64,000 bases of DNA from Paenibacillus chitinolyticus NBRC 15660 (GCF_000739915.1 NZ_BBJT01000003.1:372001-436000); one strand, 5' to 3'; counted from the first letter of the stretch, positions 50,745-60,929 are shown. Program-made: numbers and translations. The notes: generated from the letters alone by a model not told the origin.

Positions 50745-52052
50745 TCAGCCATGGAAAAATCCGATCTGCACGATAAACAGCGCAGCGAACACGTAAAGCA
50801 CAGGATGGATTTCCTTGAACCGTCCCCGGGCCGCCTTCAGCACAATGTAAAAAATAAATCCGATCCCGATGCTCGTCGATACGCTGTACGTCAGCGGCAT
50901 CGTAACGAGAACGAGAAAAGCCGGGAAAGATTCTTCGAAATCTTTCCAGTCGATATGCAGCAGGTCGGTAATCATATAATACCCGACCACAATCAGCGCG
51001 GGCGCCGTGACCGACGGCAGGTTAGCCAGCGTTTCCGCTACCGGGGCCAGAAATGACGTGGCGGCCAGCAGCGCGCAGGTGACGACCGCCGTCAAACCCG
51101 TCCGGCCCCCTGCGGCTATTCCCGAGCCCGATTCGATCAGCGTCGTAACCGGACTTGTTCCCATTACGGCACCGGCCGTAACGCCTGCGGCGTTCGCCAT
51201 AAGCGCGCTCCGGGAACGGGGAAAAACGCCGTTTTTCATGAGTCCCGCCTGCTCCGCCAGACTGACCAATGTTCCCGTCGTATCGAACACCGAGATCAGC
51301 AGAAACGTAAACGTGACGGCAAACAGCCCCTGCTCGAATACGCCTTTCACGTCCATCTGCATAAACGTCCCCGTCATCGTTCCGGGCCAAGCGAACCAGT
51401 GATCCGGCAAAATCAGCAGCCCCATCAGCCAGCCGATCGCGGCCGTCAGCAGCATTCCGATAAAAAGCGCCGCACGGACGCGGTACGACATCAAGACCAG
51501 TGTGAGCACAAGTCCGATAACGGACAGCAGAGCCGCCGGCTCGTGCAGGCTTCCGATTGTGACGAGCGTATCCGGTGAAGCGACGATCAGCTTGGCGTTT
51601 TGCAGCCCTACAAAACAAATAAACAATCCCGTGCCCGCTGTGATCGCATATTTTAGCGAAGCCGGAATGGATTCGATCAACAACCGGCCGTGCCGGCTGA
51701 GTGATATCAGCATAAAAAGAAGTCCGGCCAAAAATACGGAGCCCAGCGCTACCTGCCAGGATACCCCCGCTCCCTGAACGACGCCGAAGGCAAAGAACGC
51801 ATTAATGCCCATGCCGGGAGCGATGACGATCGGGTAGTTGCCCGCCAGTGCGATAATAAGCGTCGATAATATAGTCGTCAGGATCGTTGCGATGAACACC
51901 GCATGAAAATCCATACCGGATGCGCTTAGAATGCCGGGGTTCACGATCACTACGAACGCCATCGTCATAAACGTCGTGCATCCCGCCAGCACTTCCGTGC
52001 CGATCGTCGTCCGGCGCTCTTTTAACTTAAACCATGCTTCTGCCTTGTCCAA
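50745..52052 (-). CDS. NCS2 purine permease (AzgA/PbuG-like)
   Basis: A 435-residue membrane permease with about 13 helices. N-terminal [22 protein letters not shown], the TM3 motif [17 protein letters not shown], then [17 protein letters not shown] and [26 protein letters not shown], which are the AzgA-type signatures for guanine/hypoxanthine or adenine uptake. B. subtilis relatives are PbuG and PbuO; the base is not decided. No purine riboswitch was recognised upstream. Confidence 0.9.
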   Translation of the reverse strand: MDKAEAWFKLKERRTTIGTEVLAGCTTFMTMAFVVIVNPGILSASGMDFHAVFIATILTTILSTLIIALAGNYPIVIAPGMGINAFFAFGVVQGAGVSWQVALGSVFLAGLLFMLISLSRHGRLLIESIPASLKYAITAGTGLFICFVGLQNAKLIVASPDTLVTIGSLHEPAALLSVIGLVLTLVLMSYRVRAALFIGMLLTAAIGWLMGLLILPDHWFAWPGTMTGTFMQMDVKGVFEQGLFAVTFTFLLISVFDTTGTLVSLAEQAGLMKNGVFPRSRSALMANAAGVTAGAVMGTSPVTTLIESGSGIAAGGRTGLTAVVTCALLAATSFLAPVAETLANLPSVTAPALIVVGYYMITDLLHIDWKDFEESFPAFLVLVTMPLTYSVSTSIGIGFIFYIVLKAARGRFKEIHPVLYVFAALFIVQIGFFHG

Positions 52053-52211
52053 TCAATTCCAGTCCTTTCCTTGCCGCTAATCAAGAATTGTATCATGGAT
52101 TGAGATAGACTTCACGCTGAATTTATTTCACGCTTGAATGGCCGTACCTTCTTTTCGATTCCAATATCTAACATTATTTCCCGTACCCCTTAGTTTCAAG
52201 CCATAACAACG

Positions 52212-52246
52212 AAAAAGACCCGCTATCCCTATGGATAACAGGTCTT
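52212..52246 (-). terminator. Intrinsic terminator ending the sulfate operon
   Basis: Minus strand AAGACC, TATCC/GGATA inner stem, GGTCTTTTTC. It lies 30 bases after yezD. Confidence 0.8.
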
Positions 52247-52276
52247 CATTAAGTACAGGATTCAAGAAAAAGGAGG

Positions 52277-52498
52277 CTATCCCCTGCCGTCGCTCGCTTT
52301 GCGTTCGATATGCAGCTTGGCTTCGGCGCCTGCCGCGCTCCGCTTCGTCTCGTTGTCGAAACGTTTCCGTTCCGTCCGCTCGATTTGAGCAACCCGACCG
52401 TCATGAATAATGATTTGAACGGTTCCGTACTCCAATCCGTTAATGCTTTGAATGATCCGGTCAATCCAGACTTCATTCAGTTCAACAGGTTTGGCCAT
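52277..52498 (-). CDS. yezD: YezD-family (DUF2292) small protein
   Basis: A 73-residue protein with the YezD/DUF2292 core VWIDRIIQSINGLEYGTVQI and IIHDGRVAQIERTERKRF, then a charged tail. In B. subtilis yezD lies in the yitA-yitB sulfate assimilation cluster; here it is the last gene of the sulfate transport operon, 25 bases after an alpha/beta hydrolase. Function unknown. ATG at 52496-52498 (AAACCTGTT...) follows GAGGATGAG; a start three codons earlier overlaps that site. Confidence 0.85.
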   Translation of the reverse strand: MAKPVELNEVWIDRIIQSINGLEYGTVQIIIHDGRVAQIERTERKRFDNETKRSAAGAEAKLHIERKASDGRG

Positions 52499-52523
52499 AA
52501 TTCTCATCCTCTCTACTCTCGAT

Positions 52524-53357
52524 TCAAATCATCCAATCGTACCATTCTCTTTTACGCTTCTGCAGGTCTACCAGCCAAGCGGACGTTTTGCCTATTAAAG
52601 TAAAGGTGGCGTCCCGGTTCGAGAACGTGTGGTCGGCCTGGAAAATGAGTTCCAGATCGCAGCGTCCGTCCGCCCGGAGCCAGAACATTTTTTGATAAAG
52701 CGGGGCGTAATCTACCGGTATGTCTTCGTCCGCCGTGCCGTGTGCGATGAGAACATCTCCCCCGAATTTGCGCAGCTGCTCGAACGGTTGATGCTTGGAG
52801 AGAGAGTCGAAAAAAGCCGGGGTAAGCAGATACCCCTGATAGTCGATGCCTTTGTCCGGCTCCAGCTGACGATAAGCTTCCTTGCCGACAATTCGTACAA
52901 TATCGTTGTGCGGGTGGGCTACGGCCGACCACATCACGAGGGTCCGCACGCGGTGATCGGATGCGGCGGTCAGCAGGGCGACCGCACCGCCCAGGCTGTG
53001 GCCCAGCAGCGTCACGCTGCCGGGGTCCACGCAGTCCAGGCTGAGCGCGTAATCCAGCACCCGGCGTGTCTGGGCGATCATCGGATCGAGTCCTCCCGCT
53101 CCGTAATCGCCGGTGCTTTCGCCGCAGCCGCCGTAATCGAAGCGGAGCACCATGTAGCCTTGGCTGCTCAAAGCCCTCGCTGTCTTGACGAACAGCCGGT
53201 CGACGCCGATCCGGTTGCCGATAAAGCCGTGGCAGATAATGACCACCGGCCATTTGCCCGCGCCTCCCCGGCAGTCGGCGGCCTCCCCGTCCGTCGGATA
53301 GTGCAGCGTAGCCGCCAGTTCTAAATCCCCGCTCGGGATTGTGATGTGATGTTCCAT
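52524..53357 (-). CDS. Alpha/beta hydrolase in the sulfate operon
   Basis: A 277-residue alpha/beta hydrolase without a signal peptide. Oxyanion text ICHGFIGNRIGVDRLF, nucleophile GHSLGGAVALL, acid HGTADEDIPV, and His in FQADHTFSNRD, with RFDYGGCGESTG upstream of the nucleophile. It is the kind of dienelactone-hydrolase-like or lysophospholipase enzyme usually annotated without a substrate. Position 42 bases after cysA, inside the operon, suggests a link with sulfur or sulfate-ester use, which is inference. AAGGACTAGGG precedes the ATG at 53355-53357. Confidence 0.85.
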   Translation of the reverse strand: MEHHITIPSGDLELAATLHYPTDGEAADCRGGAGKWPVVIICHGFIGNRIGVDRLFVKTARALSSQGYMVLRFDYGGCGESTGDYGAGGLDPMIAQTRRVLDYALSLDCVDPGSVTLLGHSLGGAVALLTAASDHRVRTLVMWSAVAHPHNDIVRIVGKEAYRQLEPDKGIDYQGYLLTPAFFDSLSKHQPFEQLRKFGGDVLIAHGTADEDIPVDYAPLYQKMFWLRADGRCDLELIFQADHTFSNRDATFTLIGKTSAWLVDLQKRKREWYDWMI

Positions 53358-53399
53358 AGCCCTAGTCCTTTCTGCAAGTGCGCTTCTGTGTGGTCCGGA

Positions 53400-54455
53400 T
53401 CAGATATGAACCGGCATGGGATCGTTTTTTAAGGCATTTTCAACGGTTTTGGTCTGGTTACCGTCGAAGATGTACAATCGGTGGACCAGAACATGGACAT
53501 GGTCCCCCGCTTCCAGTTGGGGCAGTTCCAGCGAACGGTAACCGACCAGTCGGTAAGGTCCGCTCTCCACTTCGACCTGCCAGTTTGATCCGCGGAAATA
53601 GGTGCTTCTGACAACGGCCTCCGCCGATGCCGTCTGGCGGCTGATTTCGCCGGGCAGCCCGATCTCCACGAACTCCGGCCGGACGATAGCGGACGCCTCG
53701 CCCGCATCGGCGAACCCGATCAGGGAGCCGGCCTCCTCCAGCGGCGAAGATTCACCGATAAAGGAAGCGACGAACGGAGTCAGCGGTTCGCGGTAAATGT
53801 CGATCGGCGAGCCTTTCTGCTCGATCCGGCCTTTGTTGACGATCATAATTTCGTCGGCTACCTCGACCGCTTCTTCCTGGTCGTGGGTGACGAAGATCGT
53901 CGTGATGCCGACCCGGGAAATCATTTCCCGCAGCCAGCTTCGCAGCTCCTTGCGCACTTTCGCGTCAATCGCCGCGAACGGTTCATCCAGCAGGAGCAGC
54001 TGAGGCTCGGGAGCGAGCGCCCGGGCGAAGGCCACCCGCTGACGCTGGCCGCCGGACAGCTGGTGCGGCAGCCGCTTCTCCAGACCCGCCAGGCCGGTCA
54101 GCTGCAGCAGTTCATGGACGCGGGTGCGGATCTCCGCTTTGCCGCGCTTCTGCACCTGGAGGCCGAAAGCGATGTTGTCGTACACGGACATGTGCTTGAA
54201 CAGCGCATAGTTCTGAAAAACAAACCCGATATGGCGTTCCTGCGGCATAAGGGCATTCACCTTTTCGCCATGGAACAGGATCTCCCCAGAATCGGGCGAC
54301 TCCAGTCCGGCAAGCATCCGGAGTATCGTCGTTTTGCCTCCTCCGCTCGGTCCCAGAAGGCCGATCAGCTTGCCCTGCTCAATGTCGAACGAGATATTTT
54401 TGGCGGCTTCGTAGGAGCCGAACGACTTGTTGATTCCTCTTACACTGATATGCAT
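53400..54455 (-). CDS. cysA: Sulfate/thiosulfate ABC transporter ATPase CysA
   Basis: A 351-residue ATPase. Walker A GPSGGGKTT near residue 35, Q-loop FVFQNYALF, ABC signature LSGGQRQRV near 135, Walker B LLLLDEP, D-loop, and H-loop FVTHDQEEA. The C-terminal regulatory/TOBE domain of about 110 residues ends in DHVHVLVHRLYIFDG. It drives the CysT/CysW permease for sulfate or thiosulfate uptake. Starts 3 bases after the cysW stop, so coupled. Confidence 0.92.
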   Translation of the reverse strand: MHISVRGINKSFGSYEAAKNISFDIEQGKLIGLLGPSGGGKTTILRMLAGLESPDSGEILFHGEKVNALMPQERHIGFVFQNYALFKHMSVYDNIAFGLQVQKRGKAEIRTRVHELLQLTGLAGLEKRLPHQLSGGQRQRVAFARALAPEPQLLLLDEPFAAIDAKVRKELRSWLREMISRVGITTIFVTHDQEEAVEVADEIMIVNKGRIEQKGSPIDIYREPLTPFVASFIGESSPLEEAGSLIGFADAGEASAIVRPEFVEIGLPGEISRQTASAEAVVRSTYFRGSNWQVEVESGPYRLVGYRSLELPQLEAGDHVHVLVHRLYIFDGNQTKTVENALKNDPMPVHI

Positions 54456-54458
54456 AGG

Positions 54459-55370
54459 TTAACTCCCCTCCGTTGCCTGGTTTAAGCCGGAATCGGCATG
54501 CTGCCGGTTGGACTGATGGAACTTCCATTCGGCCAGACTTTTCACGATCAGCGTCAGCACGGCCAGCATAACGAGCAGGGAAGCAACCGCAAATGCAGCC
54601 GAAAATTGATATTCGTTGTATAAAATCTCGATATGGAGCGGAACGGTATTCGTCTTGCCCCGGATATGACCCGAGACGACCGAGACGGCGCCGAACTCCC
54701 CCATCGCTCTCGCATTACATAAAATAATTCCGTACAGCAGTCCCCACTTGATGTTGGGAAGGGTCACTTTCCAGAATATGCGCCAGCCTTTGGCGCCGAG
54801 TGTCGCCGCCGCTTCTTCCTCCTGTGTGCCCTGAGCCTGCATAAGCGGGATCAGTTCCCTCGCAACGAACGGGAAGGTGATGAAGACGGTCGCGAGCACG
54901 ATGCCCGGCAGGGCAAACACGATCTTGAGATCGTGATCGGCCAGCCACGGACCGAACCAGCCTTTCGTCCCGAACAGCAGGATAAACATGAGACCGGCAA
55001 TGACGGGCGAAATGGCGAACGGAAGGTCGATCAGCGTAACCAGCACATTCTTCCCGCGAAATTTAAACTTCGTGATCGCCCAAGCGGCCGCCACGCCGAA
55101 CACCACGTTCAGGGGCACGGCAATCGCCGCAGTCGTCAGCGTCAGCCGGATGGCCGCCCACGCCTCCTTCTGGGTCAAGGCCGCCAGATACACTTCGGTG
55201 CCTTTTTTGAAGGCCTGGATAAAAACGGTCGCAAGCGGCAGCACCAGAAGCAGGGCGAGAAAAAGCAGGGCTCCCCCGATCAGAAGCCACTGGACGACCC
55301 TGGGTTCGGTGATATGCTTCGCCGGTTCTGACGAAGGTCCGTTCAGATTTGCAGCTACGTTGCCTGCCAT
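54459..55370 (-). CDS. cysW: Sulfate ABC transporter permease CysW
   Basis: A 303-residue inner-membrane permease with six or seven helices ([40 protein letters not shown]) and the EAA motif [24 protein letters not shown]. CysW is told from CysT by the N-terminal text and by operon order. The start ATG at 55368-55370 has AAAGGAG upstream. Lies 22 bases after cysT. Confidence 0.9.
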   Translation of the reverse strand: MAGNVAANLNGPSSEPAKHITEPRVVQWLLIGGALLFLALLLVLPLATVFIQAFKKGTEVYLAALTQKEAWAAIRLTLTTAAIAVPLNVVFGVAAAWAITKFKFRGKNVLVTLIDLPFAISPVIAGLMFILLFGTKGWFGPWLADHDLKIVFALPGIVLATVFITFPFVARELIPLMQAQGTQEEEAAATLGAKGWRIFWKVTLPNIKWGLLYGIILCNARAMGEFGAVSVVSGHIRGKTNTVPLHIEILYNEYQFSAAFAVASLLVMLAVLTLIVKSLAEWKFHQSNRQHADSGLNQATEGS

Positions 55371-55392
55371 TATGCTTCAGCTCCTTTCGCGG

Positions 55393-56226
55393 TCATCCGC
55401 TCACCCGCCGGTTGGATTTCATCTGCAGCGCGTTGGTGACGAGCAGCAGCACGAACGAGATGATCAGCATGACCAGAGCAATGGCCGTCGCTCCGGCATA
55501 GTCGTACTGCTCCAGCTTCGTCATAATGAGCAGCGGCGTAATCTCCGTCTTCATCGGCATGTTGCCGGAAATGAAGACGACGGAGCCGTACTCGCCGATC
55601 GCCCGGGCGAAGGCGAGGGTGAACCCCGCCAGCAGCGCGGGCACGAGCTGCGGGAAAATGACGCGGCGGAACGTACGCCAGCGTGAAGCGCCGAGGCTCA
55701 CGGCGGCCTCTTCCGTTTCGTGCTCCAGCTCCTGCAGCACGGGCTGCACGGTGCGGACCACGAACGGAAGCCCGATAAACGTGAGCGCGATGATGATGCC
55801 AAGCGGCGAATACGCCGCCTTGACGCCGAGCGGAGCGAGCAGGCTGCCGATCCAGCCGTTGTCGGCATACAGGCTTGTCAGCGCGATGCCGGCCACGGCC
55901 GTCGGAAGCGCAAAAGGCATGTCGACCAGCGCGTCGACGAACCGTTTGCCCGGAAAGCGGTAGCGCACAAGCACCCAGGCCACGAGCAGGCCGAATACGG
56001 TGTTGACCAGCGCAGCCGCTAAAGAAGCGCCGAAGCTGAGCTTGTAGGAAGCGACCACCCGTTCATCGGTGACTGCCTGCCAGAACTGGTCGAAGGTCAG
56101 CCCCGTCGTTTTCCACACGACCGCGGAAAGCGGGAAAAGCACGAGCAGGCTCAAGTAAAGCACCGTAAAGCCCATCGACAAGCCGAACCCGGGTAAAATA
56201 CGTTTCGTTTTGTTTCGTCTTCCCAT
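55393..56226 (-). CDS. cysT: Sulfate ABC transporter permease CysT
   Basis: A 277-residue permease; TM text [40 protein letters not shown] and [19 protein letters not shown] (a CysT hallmark), with EAA motif [21 protein letters not shown]. Forms the heterodimeric channel with CysW. ATG at 56224-56226 with AAGGGGACG upstream is chosen over the frame start at 56287-56289, which would add 21 residues without hydrophobic character. Confidence 0.9.
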   Translation of the reverse strand: MGRRNKTKRILPGFGLSMGFTVLYLSLLVLFPLSAVVWKTTGLTFDQFWQAVTDERVVASYKLSFGASLAAALVNTVFGLLVAWVLVRYRFPGKRFVDALVDMPFALPTAVAGIALTSLYADNGWIGSLLAPLGVKAAYSPLGIIIALTFIGLPFVVRTVQPVLQELEHETEEAAVSLGASRWRTFRRVIFPQLVPALLAGFTLAFARAIGEYGSVVFISGNMPMKTEITPLLIMTKLEQYDYAGATAIALVMLIISFVLLLVTNALQMKSNRRVSG

Positions 56227-56295
56227 TGCGAACACGTCCCCTTGATCGCAGACCGAGTGGTGCCGGTTTGTACCGTCGCACCCGGGCACGCATAA

Positions 56296-57390
56296 TTATT
56301 TCGGTTTGTAAATCTGGTCGAATACACCGCCGTCGGCGAAGTGTGTTTTCTGGACTTTGGCCCAGCCGCCGAATTCGGGATCGTCGATTTTAAACAGGTT
56401 CACCGGCTTGAATTGATTTTCGTACTGCTTCGCGACGGATTCCAGACGCGGCCGGTAGTAATTTTTCGCGGCGATTTTCTGTCCTTCCTCCGTATAAAGG
56501 TAGTCCAGATACGCCTGGGCCACTTCTTTCGTGCCTTTCTTGTCGGCATTCTTGTCAACTACCGCTACCGGAGGCTCCGCCAGCACGCTGATCGAAGGCG
56601 TTACGATCTCGAACTTATCCTTGCCCAGCTCGTTGAGCGACAGGTAGGCTTCGTTCTCCCACGCGATCAGGACGTCGCCGAGGCCCCTTTCCACGAAAGT
56701 GGTCGTTGAATCGCGCGCTCCCGTTCCGAGCACCGGCGCGTTTTTGAACAATTGAGTTACGAATTCCTTGGCTTTGGCTTCGTCGTTGTTGTTTTTCTTG
56801 AGCGCGTAGCCCCAGGCCGCCACGTAGTTCCAGCGCGCTCCGCCGGAAGTTTTCGGATTGGGGGTGATGACGGACACGCCCGGCTTGATGAGATCGTCCC
56901 AGTCCTTGATTCCTTTCGGATTGCCTTTGCGTACGAGGAATACGATCGTCGATGTGTATGGAGTGCTGTTGTCTTTCAATTCCGTTTCCCAGCCTTTATC
57001 AATAAGACCCGCCGCTTGAACCTGATCGATATCGTAAGCCAGCGCAAGCGTAACCACGTCCGCTTCCAGTCCGTCGATGACCGAGCGGGCTTGTTTGCCC
57101 GAACCGCCGTGAGACTGGCTGACCGTTACGGTCTGGCCTTTCTTTTCTTTCCAGTACTTGATGAAAGCTTCGTTGTATGCCTGGTACAGTTCTCTCGTCG
57201 GGTCATAGGATACATTAAGCAGTTCGACCGATTTTGGTGCAGAGCCGCCGTTTTCGGTTCCCGTTTTCGTAGATGTTGTTTCGTTTCCTCCGCCGCATGC
57301 GGTTAAACCGGTGAGCAGCGAAGTCAGGGCAAGGACGGAAACAGAGCGTCCGAGAACCCTTTTGAAAGAATGCGATTTTAAAGCAGCCAT
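56296..57390 (-). CDS. sbp: Sulfate-binding lipoprotein
   Basis: A 364-residue lipoprotein. The signal ends LLTGLTAC with Gly-rich linker; the mature part has [21 protein letters not shown], the Sbp/CysP hallmark, then [28 protein letters not shown] and [19 protein letters not shown], and [18 protein letters not shown]. It delivers sulfate (or thiosulfate) to CysTWA. ATG at 57388-57390 with AAAGGGG 10 bases upstream is preferred; another ATG two codons earlier is possible. First gene of the operon. Confidence 0.92.
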   Translation of the reverse strand: MAALKSHSFKRVLGRSVSVLALTSLLTGLTACGGGNETTSTKTGTENGGSAPKSVELLNVSYDPTRELYQAYNEAFIKYWKEKKGQTVTVSQSHGGSGKQARSVIDGLEADVVTLALAYDIDQVQAAGLIDKGWETELKDNSTPYTSTIVFLVRKGNPKGIKDWDDLIKPGVSVITPNPKTSGGARWNYVAAWGYALKKNNNDEAKAKEFVTQLFKNAPVLGTGARDSTTTFVERGLGDVLIAWENEAYLSLNELGKDKFEIVTPSISVLAEPPVAVVDKNADKKGTKEVAQAYLDYLYTEEGQKIAAKNYYRPRLESVAKQYENQFKPVNLFKIDDPEFGGWAKVQKTHFADGGVFDQIYKPK

Positions 57391-57493
57391 GTACATATAC
57401 CCCTTTCGAATTTGGCACCTCGTTGTCTAGCTTTTCACATTCCCTACTGAACTTTGTCTTCGCGTCTCCGGTGATCCGGTGGACAAAATAAAC

Positions 57494-57521
57494 AAATCCT
57501 ATAAGTTTAGTAAGAATTATT
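57494..57521. promoter_or_regulatory. Possible CymR-type operator of the sulfate operon
   Basis: AT-rich imperfect palindrome AATTCTTA...TATAGGATTT (minus strand) just downstream of the predicted start at about 57523. Position and ATTC/GGAT half sites resemble the elements bound by the Rrf2-type cysteine regulator CymR in Bacillales. Match judged by eye only. Confidence 0.4.
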
Positions 57522-57529
57522 TATACATC

Positions 57530-57558
57530 AATATAGCATCGCCTATAAATCGTGTCAA
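57530..57558 (-). promoter_or_regulatory. Promoter of the sulfate uptake operon
   Basis: Minus strand TTGACA (57558-57553), 17 bases, TATATT (57535-57530). Start near 57523; leader of about 130 bases to sbp. Confidence 0.85.
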
Positions 57559-57660
57559 TACGTTTTTTTGTAAAAATTGTAAGTGCCGGTCCGCCTGACT
57601 CCGAGGAAAAAAATCCCCGTTTCAAACGCGCTTGCAGCGTGTAAGAAAGGCGTGGGAGTT

Positions 57661-57723
57661 ATGTTGGAAACAAACACGCAAGCTTTGAAATCACTTGCTT
57701 TATTGGAGGTCAAAGAAAGATGA
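57661..57723 (+). CDS. Possible 20-codon upstream ORF overlapping the next gene
   Basis: ATG TTG GAA ... AGA TGA encodes MLETNTQALKSLALLEVKER; its TGA overlaps the next gene's ATG as ATGA. GTGGGAG lies 3 bases before its ATG, a close spacing. Its body contains the TTGGAGG that serves as the binding site of the following gene, so coding may be incidental. Could couple translation of the next gene. Confidence 0.3.
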   Translation: MLETNTQALKSLALLEVKER

Positions 57724-57917
57724 ACAACAATTTTACCGCTGACGCCGAACGCGTTCTAATCGTTTATTTGAATAATGATATCGTGGTGGAAAATGTACCG
57801 GGCGAAGTCGATGTGGACTCTTATCTCGACGAACAGGATTACGACGCACGCCAAGTCGAGTTGATTTCGATGGGCGAGTTTAATGAACGCCTGGATCAGA
57901 TGCTGCTGCAATATTGA
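57720..57917 (+). CDS. Small conserved hypothetical protein
   Basis: A 65-residue acidic protein (AERVLIVYLNNDIVVENVPGE, VDSYLDEQDYDARQVELI, GEFNERLDQMLLQY). No TM, Cys or known motif. TTGGAGG lies 12 bases upstream of the ATG. Two terminator hairpins follow at 57927 and 57948. Confidence 0.7.
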   Translation: MNNNFTADAERVLIVYLNNDIVVENVPGEVDVDSYLDEQDYDARQVELISMGEFNERLDQMLLQY

Positions 57918-57947
57918 TTAAAACAGAAGCCCCCGGGCTTTTCACAT

Positions 57948-57987
57948 AAAAAGGCAGTTCCTTTCTGATGAAAGGAACTGCCTTTTT
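57948..57987 (+). terminator. Strong terminator after the 57720 gene
   Basis: AAAAAGGCAGTTCCTTTC, TGAT loop, GAAAGGAACTGCCTTTTT, perfect 18-bp arms. A smaller AAGCCC/GGGCTTTT hairpin lies at 57927-57941. Confidence 0.85.
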
Positions 57988-58123
57988 CAATGTGTATGCG
58001 CACGTTCGCTTCGCTGTGGACAAAGCGGAGCGATTAAGCGACAGGCTCCCCGCGCGGAACCTCTCGAAGCGCCAGCCGTTCTCTGAAAACGGGAACGCCC
58101 CGCTGCTTGGGGCTTTGGCCGCT

Positions 58124-58906
58124 CTAGTGCCTTTCGAACAGATTGCCGAGGCCCCCGAGCACGCTGCCTTCTTCCTTGCCCCGGATAGCTCCGCCGAGCA
58201 CTCTCTCGGCCAGGCGGCTGAACGGTAAAGACTGCAGCCACACTTTGCCGGGGCCTCTCAAAGTGACGAAGAACAGCCCCTCGCCGCCGAAAACGGCTGT
58301 TTTGATGCCTTTTACAAACTCGATGTCATACTGGACGTCCGGCGTCATCGCAACGAAGCAGCCTGTATCGACACGAAGCACCTCACCCGGCTGAAGCTCG
58401 CGCTCCAGAATAGAACCGCAGGCGTGCACGAAGCCGAGTCCGTCGCCTTCCAGCTTCTGCATGACGAAGCCTTCCCCTCCGAAAAAGCCAGCTCCCAGCT
58501 TGCGCTGCAGCTCGATGCCGATGGATACGCCTTTGGCCGCGCACAGGAACGAATCCTTCTGGCAAATCAGCTTGCCGCCCAGCGCATGCAGATCCATCGG
58601 AATGATTTTGCCCGGATACGGAGCCGCGAACGTGACGTGCTCTTTGCCCCGCCCGTTGTTGGTGTACACGGTCATAAACAAGCTTTCCCCGGTAAGCAGC
58701 CGCTTGCCCGCTCCCATCAACTTGCCCATCAGACCCCGGCCGCCGCTGCCCGATCCGTCGCCGAAAATCGTTTCCATACCGATATTGCCTTCCATCATCA
58801 TCATGCTGCCGGCTTCGGCAACGACGCTTTCCTGCGGGTCAAGCTCAATCTCCACGTACTGCATTTCATTGCCGTGAATGACATAATCAATCTCGTGAGC
58901 GTTCAA
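58124..58906 (-). CDS. AIM24/TIGR00266 family protein
   Basis: A 260-residue beta-rich protein of the AIM24 family: [66 protein letters not shown], and [21 protein letters not shown]. The mitochondrial AIM24 domain is known; bacterial function is unclear. Start is unusual: TTG at 58904-58906 lies 9 bases after GGAGTG, and the TTG at 58910-58912 is too close. No ATG before residue 15. Single gene. Confidence 0.85.
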   Translation of the reverse strand: MNAHEIDYVIHGNEMQYVEIELDPQESVVAEAGSMMMMEGNIGMETIFGDGSGSGGRGLMGKLMGAGKRLLTGESLFMTVYTNNGRGKEHVTFAAPYPGKIIPMDLHALGGKLICQKDSFLCAAKGVSIGIELQRKLGAGFFGGEGFVMQKLEGDGLGFVHACGSILERELQPGEVLRVDTGCFVAMTPDVQYDIEFVKGIKTAVFGGEGLFFVTLRGPGKVWLQSLPFSRLAERVLGGAIRGKEEGSVLGGLGNLFERH

Positions 58907-59032
58907 GCGCAAGCACTCCTTTGTTCATTGGAATAGGAACCGATATCGTTAGCACGTACTTTTACCTGTTGGTACGGCTCCGAAAGACGCCGGTTCCGCT
59001 TCCGGCGAAAAATTTAAGCACGCGCCGATTCT

Positions 59033-59512
59033 TCAATCGGCTTCCCGCTCCGCCTTGCGTTTCTTGCGCGCCTCGTAGCGTGCCGGGGCGGATTCGTGCA
59101 AGCGCTTTTCCCGTTCCGTCTCGGGTATGACCGCAGGGACGGGGGTCGGCCGGCCTTCATCATCCAACGCCACAAAAGTGATAAACGAGGTGGCTGTGGT
59201 CCGCCTTTCGCCGGTAAACATATTTTCGGCCACCACGCGCACGTAAACCTCCATGGAGCTCCGGTGCGTCCAGGACACGAAGGCTTCCAGCTCGATGGCT
59301 TCACCCAGATGCACGGGGGCCAGAAAGTCGAGACTGTCGCTCGAAGCCGTAACGACGCCCCGCCGGCAATGGCGCATGCTTGCGATTGTCGCGATCTTGT
59401 CGATATATTCCATTATTTTGCCGCCGAAAACCGTCCCGTGATAGTTGGTATCCAGCGGAAAAATTACTTCCGTCATAATGGAGCGGGAGACGCTCGTCGG
59501 TTTCGCTTCCAT
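59033..59512 (-). CDS. Acyl-CoA thioesterase (YkhA-like hotdog)
   Basis: A 159-residue hotdog-fold enzyme: TEVIFPLDTNYHGTVFGGKIMEYIDKIATIASMRH contains the conserved N...G.FGG active-site block with Asp in D24/GG. LDFLAPVHLGEAIELEAFV and TATSFITFVALDDEGRP follow. Matches B. subtilis YkhA and human BFIT-type thioesterases that hydrolyse acyl-CoA. The lysine- and arginine-rich tail (ARYEARKKRKAEREAD) is longer than usual. ATG at 59510-59512 with GGAGG 11 bases upstream. Confidence 0.88.
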   Translation of the reverse strand: MEAKPTSVSRSIMTEVIFPLDTNYHGTVFGGKIMEYIDKIATIASMRHCRRGVVTASSDSLDFLAPVHLGEAIELEAFVSWTHRSSMEVYVRVVAENMFTGERRTTATSFITFVALDDEGRPTPVPAVIPETEREKRLHESAPARYEARKKRKAEREAD

Positions 59513-59609
59513 ATGGGTCAAAACCTCCTTCTCGTCGGCCGGAGCGAAAGCTTGTAAACTTCATCTTCCGTCCCGGCTGTACGAAACGCTAACGTTTCGG
59601 GTACGGGCT

Positions 59610-60791
59610 TTATTCCCCGTACCGGATAAAAAGCTTGCCTGCCGCCTCGGCGGCCATGGCTCTGGCCGTTTCCGTGTCCTGCGCGGCGGCAAGGGCAACC
59701 GCCATCCGGCGGCCCGGTTTCGTTTCCGGCTTGCCGAAAACCCGCACCTGAACATCCGGTACGGCGAGCGCCTCTTCCAGCCCCCCGATTTGGAAATCGG
59801 TGCTGCCGCGGTCCGCCTTCAGCGTATGGGAAGCGCCTGGCGTAAGCAGGCGGATTTGCGGAATCGGCAGCCCGAGAATCGCTCTTGCGTGGAGCGCAAA
59901 TTCGGAGAGGTCCTGAGTCGCCATCGTGACCATGCCCGTATCGTGCGGACGCGGCGAAACCTCGCTGAAATATACGCCTTCGCTCGTGAGGAACAGCTCG
60001 ACGCCGAAGATTCCGTATCCGCCGAGCGCATCGGTGATCGTCCGCGCCATCTGCTCGGCTTCCGCGATATGGGACTCGCTCATCACGTGCGGCTGCCACG
60101 ATTCGATATAGTCGCCTTCCTTCTGCACATGACCGATCGGGGCGCAGAAGGAAGTGCCGCTTACGGAGCGGACGGTGAGCAGCGTAATTTCGGACTCGAA
60201 CGTGACGAACGCCTCGACGATGACGCGGGCTTTTTTCGCCCGTCCGCCTTCCAATGCCGTATTCCAGCAGGCTTCGATGTCCGCTTCGGACCGGCATACG
60301 CTCTGGCCCTTGCCCGACGAGCTCATGATGGGTTTGATGACGCATGGCGTGCCGATTTCCGCGACCGCGGCATGAAGTTCGTCCAGCGTATCGGCAAAGG
60401 CATACTTCGCCGTACGCAGACCGAGCTCCTCGGCAGCCAGCCGGCGGATGCCTTCCCGGTCCATCGTGAGGCGCGACGCGTTCGCGGTCGGAATGACACG
60501 GTAGCCTTCCTTCTCCAGCTCGACCAGCTCTTGTGTGGCGATCGCTTCAATCTCGGGCACAATCAGATGGGGCCGCTCCCGTTCGATGATTTCGCGAAGC
60601 GCCTGCCTGTCCAGCATGTCGATGACATAGCTGCGGTGCGCCACCTGCATGGCAGGCGCGTGATCGTAGCGGTCGACCGCGATCGTTTCGATTCCGAGCC
60701 GCTGCGCCTCCAGAATGACTTCTTTGCCAAGTTCCCCGGAACCTAGCAGCATGATTTTCTTCGATTTCCCTGATAGCGGTGCTCCAAACAT
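59610..60791 (-). CDS. purT: Formate-dependent phosphoribosylglycinamide formyltransferase PurT
   Basis: A 393-residue ATP-grasp enzyme. N-terminal [21 protein letters not shown] is the PurT/PurK signature; [20 protein letters not shown] is the ATP-grasp loop; [26 protein letters not shown] holds the metal/acyl-phosphate site. Converts GAR with formate and ATP to FGAR in purine synthesis. Length equals E. coli PurT (about 392). The start at 60789-60791 (MFGAPLSG) follows GGGGAGAGG; the longer frame has no site. The weak promoter TTGCCT-18-TATAGA on the minus strand lies about 60 bases upstream. Confidence 0.92.
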   Translation of the reverse strand: MFGAPLSGKSKKIMLLGSGELGKEVILEAQRLGIETIAVDRYDHAPAMQVAHRSYVIDMLDRQALREIIERERPHLIVPEIEAIATQELVELEKEGYRVIPTANASRLTMDREGIRRLAAEELGLRTAKYAFADTLDELHAAVAEIGTPCVIKPIMSSSGKGQSVCRSEADIEACWNTALEGGRAKKARVIVEAFVTFESEITLLTVRSVSGTSFCAPIGHVQKEGDYIESWQPHVMSESHIAEAEQMARTITDALGGYGIFGVELFLTSEGVYFSEVSPRPHDTGMVTMATQDLSEFALHARAILGLPIPQIRLLTPGASHTLKADRGSTDFQIGGLEEALAVPDVQVRVFGKPETKPGRRMAVALAAAQDTETARAMAAEAAGKLFIRYGE

Positions 60792-60929
60792 ACGGTGTCC
60801 TCTCCCCAGAGTGCAGCAGTGTGCCTCTATATTTTGTGAGCTTGCGGTTAGGCAAGTATTCCCATGTGTGATCACGTTCTTGACGGCGGGCGCCGAAAAA
60901 GAGACTACCGAATTATTCGGGATGACGCC

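Noticed and set aside
52053-52211. Purine riboswitch upstream of the NCS2 permease
   Set aside because: Looked for the conserved purine aptamer core; none seen on the minus strand leader.
58124-58912. ATG start for the AIM24 gene
   Set aside because: The only in-frame ATG (residue 17) is far from any binding site and would cut the conserved N-terminus; TTG at 58904-58906 is better placed.
60866-60919. Palindromes TGTGATCAC and CCGAAT-T-ATTCGG as FNR or PurR sites
   Set aside because: The first lacks the N6 spacing of FNR boxes; the second is a single short palindrome downstream of yojO and not the paired Pur boxes expected near purT.
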